A stretch of 64,000 bases of DNA, from positions 10,533,436-10,597,435 of the forward strand of contig NC_049997.1 in assembly GCF_000003815.2 (NCBI RefSeq), in the 5' to 3' direction. Source of the stretch: Branchiostoma floridae. Taxonomy: Eukaryota; Chordata; Leptocardii; Amphioxiformes; Branchiostomatidae. A program made the translations under genes and the position numbers. Shown piece by piece: positions 41,574 through 53,900 of this stretch (position 1 is its first letter; each line of letters opens with the position of its first letter). A model generated the notes under the pieces. That model made no database searches, was not told the origin of the DNA, and saw only the letters and a program-made list of their open reading frames with translations.

Positions 41574-44500
41574 GTAAGTGTGCAACGCTGAGGTGATTTC
41601 TGTGGGTATTTCAATGTCTATAGCTAAAATGTTGCGGCCCTTTGAGGAAAACACACTACAACGATTTTAATTTATTTTAGATGCTTTGATAGGGGTAGTT
41701 AAGGCGGTATAGAAAAAAAATTGTCAAGTGATGACTGTTTGACTTATGGAACACACTGAGTACTCCACGTGGGATAGTCAGTTACACCGACGTTTCCAGT
41801 ACCGTAATCAAAGTATTAGCGTCAATCAAGCTACTAGTACTGTCGGTGACAGAATTTTTAAAGTCATCCTGCTTGTGCGATTGCCCTGTTATGCGGTTTA
41901 AGGTTGAAGATATATATATATATATAGAGAGAGAGAGGGAGGTTAGAGTACTGTAAATGCAGAAATGTTCGCGGTGGATTAATGTTCGCGGTTTTCGCGG
42001 TGACCATTTCACCGCGAACTTAAAGCCACCGCGAACATTGTTTTATTATGGTATTCGACTGAAGTCTATGGTGTTACCGCGAAATTAAAACCATCGCGGA
42101 AAGTCCCTTTTTCCGCTACCGCGAAATTGAATCCCAGTAAACTTAAATGCATTACAGTATATGATATATGAAGCTACATGGGGCACTCTGGCTTCAAGGT
42201 AACCTGGTAACCATATCGGAAGGAGCTCGCCGCTTTACGGTGGTAAGTGTGTTGGCCTCCCGCCCAGCTCTTTTGAGCACGCCGGAGAATTTTTACGGGG
42301 TTGGTTTTGGAAGGTAGGAGCGATAGTAGAGAGGCCATGAAAAAAAGCAGTCCATGCTGAGCTAACTGGGCCTTGCAAAGCACACCTAACTTAGTCTGTG
42401 TGTACACTATCTCTCGCTTGCTGGGGTTAATGACCCCGTCTCCTTTCGGGCTGGCCTTCAGTAAGGCTACGGGCAGGTTGAGAATGGTGACAAGTATGGG
42501 TGGGTACCGGTAGAGAAAAATCAGGTCCAGGTTCGGTTCAGGTCCAGAGGATCAGGTCCAGGTCCGGACCTGAACCTGGAACTGATGCAATATTTGAAAA
42601 CGTGTGAATGGACGATACTCAAAACAATGATCCATTTCGCTACACAGAAATTTGTTTTGTGTAGTATTCGACTCCCACTCGCGTTTTGAAACCCCATAAA
42701 CCTCTGTATGATTGACTGTAAAACTTGATAGAAATTACTGTAGACTCTACTTCGTTCTTGCTATTTTCTTCCACCGGTAAGTCCCAGAAAGTGCTAATGT
42801 CTGATCATATAATCTGTTCATTTTTCAATAGGACCAACATCCGGGCAATTTTTTCAGGTCCGCTTTTTAAGAAAAACCGTCTTTGTACCGGTACCCCTAG
42901 TGACAAGGCTAGGGCCCAGGTTAGCATCCATCGGAGCACGCTGGATCGCACTGTCGGCATGTTTTGCTTCTGGTCCCCATGAAGCTTAGCAAACATAGCA
43001 GCTTAGCAGACATAGCTCGCTTACTGCGGCGTCTTGGTGGCGATATTTGGTGGCAAACGTTCCGTTATCTTCACAGTACGGTCGACACTGGTGTTTACCA
43101 CAAACATTGCATTGTATTGATAGTATACATCGGTAATGTTTGCAATGCGTTCGAGAATATTTACCCAAATACGTAACCCTTGCCGTCTTTAACCCTCAGA
43201 TGACCTGCGGTATGTCTACTCGGTACTCTTTGGCTGTCCTTCTTATGGGGGTGCTCATCCACTTCCTAACCCTGCGGTCAAACTTCAGCATCATCGTCGT
43301 TGCTATGGTTAAACATTCTCCGAATTATGAAGGCAACGGCTCCAGGGAGAACGAGTGTTATGCAAACACGACCGAGAATATAAAATATTTCACAAACGAA
43401 AGTATCACGCCAGAATTGCGTGCTATCAGCCTTTACAACGAGACCGAAATATTTCGACACGAAAACAGTACAGAGCATCACAGCCAGGTAAAAATTACTT
43501 TTATCTGTCTTTTTGATTTCCCTTACAGTTTATTTACTAAAGGTATGTTCCATCTTTCAGGTGCGTTTGTAATTTTCGCCACCAACAAGGCATTGTTTAT
43601 TTTTGTGGTTAATTTGTGGTTTGCGGTTTAACAGTGTCAATAAGTCATGTAACGATGTTTTGTTTGTGGGTTAAGTGTCGGTGTGTGAAAATACTTCAGT
43701 AATTCTTAACTAGTTCTCATCAAATCAAAACAAAACCATGCGTGTCGTCATTTGCTAGTATGATCCATAATAAAATCTAGTAATTCTGATATTTACGTAG
43801 CCATCTTTGTATGTCTCTTCATACCGTCAAGTAATTTAAAAACAAAAACAAAATATAACTTAATATACAACATGTACAATGAATAAGACATAAATACAAA
43901 GAGATAACAAGATGAAATTGGAGTTAGATTAACGTGTCCTTGGAGCGAAACACGTACAACGAGAGCAAAAGTGCATAGCGATGGTCTGTATTAAAGAGCT
44001 GTATGAATCTGTTGTGTAGGTGTTTTAACAACTGTCGTTTGAAGGTAAATATGTGTGGGGACTGAGAGACACAGCGACCCATGGCTCTCAGGTTCCTATC
44101 TAACCCAATCCAAATCCAAATATGTCTTGGGATGTATGAAGTAGCAAACTGTCGAGTTTTTTTCAGTTTTCCTGGGACCCCATCACTCAGGGTCGCATCA
44201 TCGGTGCCTACTCGTACGGCCATGTCTTCAGTCAGGTGATGGGAGGGTTCCTGGAGGCCAGGTTTGGTGGGAAGAAAGTTCTCGGCCTGAGCATCCTGCT
44301 CTCCTCCGTTCTGACTCTGCTGACACCCGCGGCTGCTTTCGCTGGAGAATGGTGGCTGTTTGTAGTTCGGGTGGTGGTCGGATTTGTGCAGGTAAGAAGA
44401 TTTGTGTGAATACAATAGGACCGTAAAATCCGAAAGGGAGTTGCAACGGAGTAAGATGGGCACCAATGACTGGATATCAGGGTAGCGCATTCCTCGTCTC

Positions 44501-47500
44501 CATTTTGAAAATTGTTATTTTGCATTTTCGTAACACCTACATGTCTCCTGGGACACTCTGAGGCTACCGGGTTACTTTAGGGGTATGGCCGGGCCTCTAG
44601 ATTTTTGTGTTTATTGGCTTCGCCAGAATGGCAGACGGTTATGAAAACAGTTTAGCAAGGACTTTTTGGGTCTATATGTAGGTTAACGGCGTATAACTAA
44701 AAGAAAGTTGTGCATGGATGTTGATAATCATGATAATCATCCGTAGGAGACACCGTTTTTATTGTGCAGACTTTAGCACTCTTTTCTTCATAAACCAATC
44801 AATCTGTACAACGAGACAATAGTGTAATGATGGGTATGTCAGGTGTCTTAAGAAAAATCTATATCTATAAATTGTATGTGTATTCATATGTGAGCTTTTT
44901 TGTACATAACAGCGTCATTCAGGCTGACATTATGTGTATGTTGCATATCAATAAAGAGAAAGAGAAACCTTCGCAACATTAAAAATAGCGAACCAGACCC
45001 CCCTCCCCCCAAAAAAGTTGAGATCCGGCCTTCTTCGACTTTAGAAATGCGCAGTCATCTCTCCTCAAAACCCGCAGTGAAAACATCGCTAGGCTGGCAG
45101 GAATCGCAGTGATATTCACCAGATTTGTTAGTAGATGACTTCGCAATAGGGCAAAATAAAAAGAAATAACGATGTAACAAAGCAGTGCTTCTCTTCTTTT
45201 TTCAAACCCCCACCCCTTCTTGGAATTGGACAAAATCACGCGTGGTAAGAGTGCAGTGTTGATTTTACTTGTCTGATACCGCCCCTTTTATAGCCTGTAA
45301 ATATTGAGTCTTGACCCAATTACGTCAACGATCGCCGCCCAGTTGGCTCATTTAGCTTTTTAGGGCATCCGCCAGTCATTCAATAAACAGCCTCTTAACA
45401 TTGGTTTCCTATACCAAAGGAGGAGAAAGCGACTGTTAATAACTCAACTTTCTGACGTTACTGGCACACAAACATACTCTCATATCAAAGGCCGTCATCT
45501 CAGCTATCCAAAAAACACATTTTGCCATGAATCTTACGGCACGGACAACCGGGAAACTGAAAAATTGACCCTTGACCTCAAAACCGCACCACAGCCCAGT
45601 GAGAAGGCCTTGTACTAGGACAAAAAAGTCTGGACTTTATATCCCCTGACAACCACAAAAACTCAGCTTTTTGGCCCCAATCAGAAAGTAGAACCCCTCC
45701 CCTGTCACACCTACCTAAAAATTACCAGGATTTCGACCCATTTGATCAGGAAAAAATCTTGAAGTTATAGACCCTGAATTATATTCGCTCACCATCAATT
45801 TGCATGGCGAATTAGCTGGCGGATCCCCTTTACCTCACGGTTGGAAAACACAGTATTTATCCGTGAACCCCGGAGCAAATGACGCGGAGCTGAAAATGAG
45901 TATTGCAAACGAAATTTTAACCCTCAAGCACCCGAACTTTTTTTGCGACTAAAATGACCGATTGGGGTCCAAACGGACCCAAAAATGTTTTGTTCATAAA
46001 ATCTCATTACCATTCCTTATCGGCGATCATTGTACATACATCGCTTCGTCAATGTAAGAGGAAGATTTTGAGATGTTAAGATGTTGCTAATTCTAACTCA
46101 TTATCATAATTTATGCAAAAGTTCAGAAGGACCACGTTTTGCACTAAACCTATTCCGACCAGATAGGGGAATTTTGAGGCCCTCAGCAACATTTATGTCG
46201 CATAACTCATGAACGGCTAGAGCTAAAGCTACGAAACTTGGTAATTTATCACAAAATATTGTTCGCAAAAGTTTTTGGTCAATAAAGTAAGTTAATCATT
46301 TTTGGGGGTTGCCATGGCAACCATATTCTAACAGGCATATTTTTGCCAAAATTTGACCATTTCAATTTAAACAAGGTTTTCCTGGTAAACTACACCTGTT
46401 TTTTGACAACAATCAAATTCTATGAAATTCAATGTAACTTTCATGACTTAAAATTTATAATTTATGCTAATTTCATGACGTCATTGTTGAAAATCCAAGA
46501 TGGCCGCCCTGATTATGTAAATGACGTCATAATGTCGCCACTTTGCATGTTGATGACACAGAAATTTTTGTTAGGATTTAGGTTTACATTCTTATTATCG
46601 TCTGAAAGTTTGTTAGTCATACTATAAGTGGTTAAGGAGTTAGCCTTCAAAGTTTGTTTTAAAAACTGCACATTTTTGCTGGGGTCCGTTTGGACCCCAG
46701 AGGGACTGAACACAAACTTTCTTTATAATTTCCACATTATTGCACCAATCTTTGCGAAAACTTATGAGAATGTATAAGACATATTGGCTGACAAAGTCAC
46801 GGAATGAATTTTTCTTCAGATCAAAAATGTTCAAATTGCACTTCATAATGTACTTCCAAATGGACCCCACTCAGGTGTTTGAGGGTTTTAAAGCGTGTGT
46901 AGACACTGTAACGTAAAAAAAGCGGGGAATGAAGTTGGCTAATATGATAGAAATATACTTTCAGATCGTAGAAGATTATGATGTTTGCTCGTTCGGTGTT
47001 TACATGTAAATGCGCTTGAGCTTTGCAGCTGACTGTCTTGGTGAGTCGGCTGCAGTCCTGAATGACCTGGTCGCACTACACACGTGTTGAAAGCTTAATA
47101 GGTCATCAAAATAGATAAAAATTTCGCAGATTGTACCCTTGACTTGAACAAAATCTTTGTCGTGTTTCCGAAATGTATACTTTTATGATTTTATCCGCAT
47201 CAATGTTAGTCACCTTGTAGTCCTTAACTATAGAAATCCCCATATAGGTCGAAAACTGTGTTCTGGTTCCGCATAGATCCCCACGGATCTGACCCCATTA
47301 CGTCACAGGTCAACACCGGTACCAGCTCGACCCTTTATTTACGTTTACCAAACACCGTATTTCAAAAATGTGAATACATTAGTTCATAGTACCAACAAGA
47401 GATACAACTTTTCACAGAAAATATTCGAAACATTGCAGTCTTTGGCTTTTTAGAACAACAAATCTCATTATCAATGTTAACAAAAGGAGACATCCCCCCT

Positions 47501-50500
47501 TGCAGTCTGGCATATGTTTCGCTACTTTTGATTGGACAATGCCTGCATACCCCTTACTTTATTGTGTGTATCGCTCCTTTCTGATTNNNNNNNNNNNNNN
47601 NNNNNNNNNNNNNNNNNNNNNNNNNNNNNNNNNNNNNNNNNNNNNNNNNNNNNNNNNNNNNNNNNNNNNNNNNNNNNNNNNNNNNNNNNNNNNNNNNNNN
47701 NNNNNNNNNNNNNNNNNNNNNNNNNNNNNNNNNNNNNNNNNNNNNNNNNNNNNNNNNNNNNNNNNNNNNNNNNNNNNNNNNNNNNNNNNNNNNNNNNNNN
47801 NNNNNNNNNNNNNNNNNNNNNNNNNNNNNNNNNNNNNNNNNNNNNNNNNNNNNNNNNNNNNNNNNNNNNNNNNNNNNNNNNNNNNNNNNNNNNNNNNNNN
47901 NNNNNNNNNNNNNNNNNNNNNNNNNNNNNNNNNNNNNNNNNNNNNNNNNNNNNNNNNNNNNNNNNNNNNNNNNNNNNNNNNNNNNNNNNNNNNNNNNNNN
48001 NNNNNNNNNNNNNNNNNNNNNNNNNNNNNNNNNNNNNNNNNNNNNNNNNNNNNNNNNNNNNNNTTATTATCATATAGCCAAGCTCCACAGACCAATCAGA
48101 AGGAGCGATACACACCGGCCTGGCCGAAATCTATGTGTTACGGCAACATAACCAACATGGAACGGGGCCTTCTGATTGGTCCGCGGAGCCTGGCTATATG
48201 ATAATAAGTTTTATATACTACTACTAGTCTATATATTGCCCCATTACATATGAGATGATGCATAGCTTAACCTTGGAGTCCGAACAAAAGATGGCATGCT
48301 GGGCAAAAATTACGATGATACTTGTTTCAAAAAGACCATCCTACACTCATGTCTTTTTCGACAATACCACGATTTACATATATTCTAACATTCTTCGTAG
48401 GGCGTGGTGTACCCAAGTACGTTTGGTATCTTGTCCAGATGGTCCCCACCTTTAGAGAGAGGTCGTCTTCTTGCAATTGTCACTGTCGGTAAGTAATCAG
48501 ACACTTATAGGAACAAACACTGCATTCCTTACTTTAAGTGTATTATCTAAAAGAAAATAGTGAATGTTTGCGTGTACGTGTTTATGTGCATGCTTTTACC
48601 TGTCAGAGAAAAGCATGTGAAGAAAAGACGTGTAGATAGCTAGGCATTTTCAAACCATGAAAATGTATTATCTATCTACACGATATCTACCTCAGAACAC
48701 TAAGAAAGGTGGAAAATATATCCAGTTATAAAGGTTTTATTTCTTTTTAACCAGGTGAAACCTTAGGAGTCATTGTGGGTTTCTCGTTGACAGCAAATCT
48801 CATCACACAATTTGGTTGGGCTGTTACCCTGTACATGACAGGTAGGTCAAGATCCTTATTAAAGTACTTACTGGATTTTCCTTGGGGGTAGTTTGCCTTC
48901 CAATAATAAAATACTGTAAATGCAGAAATGTTCGCGACCACTTCACCGAGAACTTAAATCCACCACGAACATTTTTCTATTAAGGTATTAGACTGCAGTC
49001 GATAGTGTTACCGCGAACTTAAATCCTCCTCAAAGATCATTTTTCCCGCTACCGCGAAATTAAATCCCCGCGAACTTAAATGCATTTACAGTAGTTGCAT
49101 CTCGTGCCCTTATCATCATCATCACCACCACTATTAGCATTTCTTTATTACTATAAAAGTTGGCTTGGGTTGCAGTAGCTACAAAGAATTCCAATTGTAC
49201 TCATTGCCTTCGACAAGACGTCATATTAGTTATGCAAATAAACAAAACAAAAAAAATTAACGGAGAAAATTCCCGGAATTGAATGATTGGATTCGCAGCT
49301 GCTTATAATCTACATTGTGGACTATGCATTATCGAATGTGATGATGATGTATTCCATAGCAATATCATGTTAAGTGATTGTGAACATTAATAATTGGACA
49401 AACCCATACACAAAAACATTTTCAACGAGTTAGATGATGTACAGTCAAACCTGCCCGAGCGACCACCTCTTCTCAGCGACCACCTGGCCATTTCGACCGC
49501 GACCGGCCAAAGATGGGACCCATAACGACCGCGTCATTTTCAACCTTGAGGTTTTCATCGATCTTTGATGATAACTAGCGCCACTTTGTGCCGAAATCGG
49601 CCAGTTTGCGTCGATGTTATGTTTAGAATAAAGATGACGTCAGTCAATGAGACAGTCTACTGTAATATGGGAGGAAATTTCGTTGTAAGAAAATCCAAAT
49701 TTTGTTGTTACAGAAGTTTTTTTTATCTTTATTTTTTTAATCTCTATCATTATAAAGTGAACAAATGCCGGTATATAGCCTCATACCTTTTTAAGAAAGA
49801 TCTATGTAGTTAATACCTTTTTAAGAAAGATCTGTCCATGTTGTCCATTCCTGCGTCTACGATCGTCTCAATATTTGTACACTAAACGTTTTAGACAGTA
49901 GGGGAACAATAATAATAATAACTACCGTGTACCTTTCGCGTGCATGTGCGTGTTGTATTTGACATTAAAGACTTCGCTTACTTACTTCTTTGCGTGCGTG
50001 TGCTGGCTATTTGCCATTAAACACAACGGAAACCATTTATGCTATGCATCGGGCATGTTTTGAGTCGATACTCTTCTCAGCGACCACCTGTCCAAATCGA
50101 CCGCTTTTTCCCGGTCCCCCGGGTGGTCGACTTGGGCAGGTTTGACTGTATTAGGAAACACTAAAATGGTCTTCTTTGTTAGGAGAAGACTTTTATAATC
50201 TACACAACGTATGTTATCAGCACCTTATTCTCATAATCAATGGGAAATATTTTTAACACTTCAAACGAAAAGAATAATATCATGAGACTATAGTTTTTAG
50301 TTTTTTCTTTCATTTCGTTCTCAATTAATTCGTTTTGTATTTCTGTATTCTGAATGTAGGTGTAGCTGGCCTGACGTTTTCCTGTATCTGGTGTCTCCTG
50401 GCGTTTGATTCGCCTTCAGTTCATCCGAGGATATCCGCAGCTGAAAGGAAATATATCGAGTCTAATTTAGAGACAACGACAAAGGTATGGTATGCATAAC

Positions 50501-50785
50501 ATGGAGGTTTCGTAGATTAGCTCGATTTTTTGTCCTACTCGGAGCTACTTCATAAACATATAGAAACTAATGTAGCCTCCATAGCAGGCTCTCTGGGGCC
50601 TTTTCCGTCTTTTTTGTTGGCTCATGATACACTTAAATTGGCAATTTGTTTTTGTACTGAGTCACTAGACCATTGGCCCCGTACAAAAAAGGCCAGCAAA
50701 AGTGAACTATGAACATAAAAAAGACGGAAACGGGCCTGCTATGGAGGCCAATTATAATGCTTGTATGTATGTATGTATGTATGTA

Positions 50786-50821
<36 letters not shown>

Positions 50822-50828
50822 TGTGTGT

Positions 50829-50922
<94 letters not shown>

Positions 50923-53900
50923 GTCAAGTGTTTGTTTCTTTGTTTGCATGTGTGCTTGTTTACCCTAACTTGGGAAAATGGCCGCTTCCAAAACAATAGG
51001 GTGCGTGCGCTTTACAGAAACAATCCATTGATAGGCAAATCAGATTCACATTATGCTTATACCTGCTTACATCAGGTACTGTCGTAATTTTTTTGTTTTT
51101 TATTAGTACACATGTAAGACAAGACACAGTGGTAAATGCACTCTAGCAAAGCTAATATTAACATTACCACTAGGACATTTGAAAATAAAATAAACAAAGG
51201 ACAAAACAATGTGAGATCAAATAAAACAGTAGTACAGCAGTAGGGTGACGGATCCAACAAATGAATATATATACATACAAGATTTAAAGCAAAATGTTCA
51301 ATCAGTTTGAAAACGGTTGGTCTGGAGTATGTATGTCTGTGTAAGCTGCATAATATGGGTATTTGTTTCTGTTGGTAAAGTGGGTGAACCCCTGAGTAAA
51401 AGTTGAGTTAAGACTTGGTCAGACGTAGTTTTCAAATCAAGGGTTAAAAGATCTTGAAGATTGCAGAGAAGGGTTTTTCTAAGTTGGCTGTCGTAATTTC
51501 CATTTACAGGACAGAAAAATCCCTTGGTTACAGCTCTTTTCATCGCCGCACCTCTGGGTTCTGATCTACATCCACTGTGCGGACGGTTGGGGATTTTTCA
51601 TGATGCTTACCTGCCTACCTCTGTACATGGATACAATACTTAACTTTAACATCGATACAGTAAGTAGACCAGCAGCTTTGTAATGTTGGCTGACATAAAC
51701 TTCTTTGTTTTTTTGCCAAATGTTATAATTTTAACACTTGTAATTATAAATCTTTGCAACGAGGTGCAGGTTCTTTGATAGTGGCAAGTTAAGCTTTGCT
51801 CCAAAATCTCCACAATTATGGGTGGGTACCGGTACAGAAAATTCAGGTCCAGGTCCGGTTCAGGTACAGAGGATCAGGTCCGCAGGTCCGGACCTGAACC
51901 TGATTCAGTATGTGAATGGACGATACTCAAAACAATGGTCCATTTCGCTACAAAGAGTATGTCTTGTGGAGTATTTGACTCCCACTGGCGTTTTAAAACC
52001 CTGCCACACTAGCCGCCTCTGTACGATTGACTGGAAAAATTTGTAGAAATGACTATAAACTCTAGCCTGCTTCGCTTTTGCTATTGTTTTCGACCAGTAA
52101 GCTCCAAAATGCGTGAATTACTAATCATATAATCCGTTTATTTTCTAATAGGTCCAATATCCGGTCCACCAATTTTTTCAGGTCCGGTTTTTCCGGCCAA
52201 AAAAGTAGATTATTGAACGTAAATTCTGTCACAAATGGACCCCTAAAGTTCCATTTTCTTCTTTAGAACATCAAGTATTTGATAAACGGAGTAACAATAA
52301 TTAAATCAAGTAAGTCATTTCGCCGTTCCTACTGTGCATTATCGTGGTTTAATGTCAAAGACAAGGTCCAACGCTGCAGACAAAGAATGGCCGAGGGGCC
52401 TAATTAGACTTTGGCATTAGTCCCTAATATATCAAGACTTTAACATTGACACAAGGAAGTTTAGAATTGTTTACTGGAATATAACCTAAATGTATATAAG
52501 TTCTGAGGAAATGATATTTACATACATTCAATAATGATATTTACAAAGGATATTTACATACTTATATCAGTTCAGCAGAACTTAACACTTGTTGACTTGA
52601 CTGTTTCTTTTGAACAAAACACCCAAGCTGCAGTAGACGGGAAAATGACAAAGTATGAAAACTTGAAGGAAAAAATATACCGACATATTAACTATAGATC
52701 AACTGTCGTCATTATAGAGGTGGGCAGTAGGAGGTGGGTCAACAGTGATATTACTAGAAAGCTGAGATCGCTATGCCCTGCAGCTGTACGTAATAAGGAC
52801 GCCGAGGTCAGAAAGCTAAATCGACGTCTAGGTCAATGCGCTCTGTGTTCGTCTTACGCAATATATTGTGCGAGAAACACCCCTGTGTGGGAGTCCCCAT
52901 CTGGGTTATTTTCTAGCAGATAACTTTCGTTAAGTGCAACATTCATCTAAAAGCAACAGTGCAATACACGCCAAGATTGTTATGTAACGTTGTGCAATAC
53001 TACACATGTACATGTAAAAAAAAGTCGGATGCACACATAAAGTTTCTAACCTTGCGCCCTCCAGAATTTTTGCTATTCTGAATAAAGTGTCGGCCTAGGT
53101 TTCTTATTCTTTGAAACTCATCTTGTATGTGTTGTATTTTAAATGTGTTGCGTTTACTTGTCAATAAAGATGATGTCAACCCACTGTACATTATACAGAA
53201 TGGAGCTTTGTCTGCCATGCCGTATTTGACTCTCATGGCGTCCAGGATTTTGTTCAGTCTTGTCATCGATCTGGTCATCAAACGATCGGGTTTCAAGAAG
53301 GTCAACATAAGGAAGACATGCGTATTAGGTAATAAATTATAATTTTTTTTCTAAAATATCCCACAGTTAACTTAGCAAATTTTCGTAAGCGTTTCGTAAA
53401 TGTATTTTGAGACAGAACATCAGGCTAGGTTTGTCTGGGTTACCTGACTAGGCACTGTGTCACCAAGACAGATGTTTTGCAATTCTGTCAGTTAATTCTT
53501 TTTCTTGGTGAATGAGATGAGGCAACTTATTTTTTTTTGTCCCATTGGTAATGCATTAAAGGGCAGGTAACAAACGGTAACGTTTGTTACAACTGTAGAC
53601 TTGACCCTGTTTTCTTCGAAAGGACTTACCCTATTGACTACATCATTTAGGTATAAGTGGACGTCCCTAGGAACATTTAAAAAGTGGGCAGCTTTTTTTA
53701 CAAGGTCAAATAGAAAGCTTAGACAGCATCGAACAATGGTAACGTTTGTTACAGTCATTTCTAGACAACGGTGCATCGTACTCACGCGTGGTAACCGTTT
53801 GTTACCAAATCTGGTAACAGGCATAAACCACCTCACAGTCACACAGCCTCCAAGATCAGTAACAGTAGCGATCTGACGTGATTTGGCAGAGGGCCTGGTC

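Noticed and set aside
44228-44525. Several overlapping minus-strand frames over exon 3 of gene B, with relatives at 61372-61723
   Set aside because: They are antisense shadows of the conserved SLC17 exon 3 in genes B and C.
47500-48201. Frames made mostly of X across N gaps, also at 3135-3552 and 56357-57044
   Set aside because: They exist only because N runs contain no stop codons.
50702-51087. Long Cys-Val and His-Thr rich reading frames
   Set aside because: They are translations of the GT/AC microsatellite in alternate frames.
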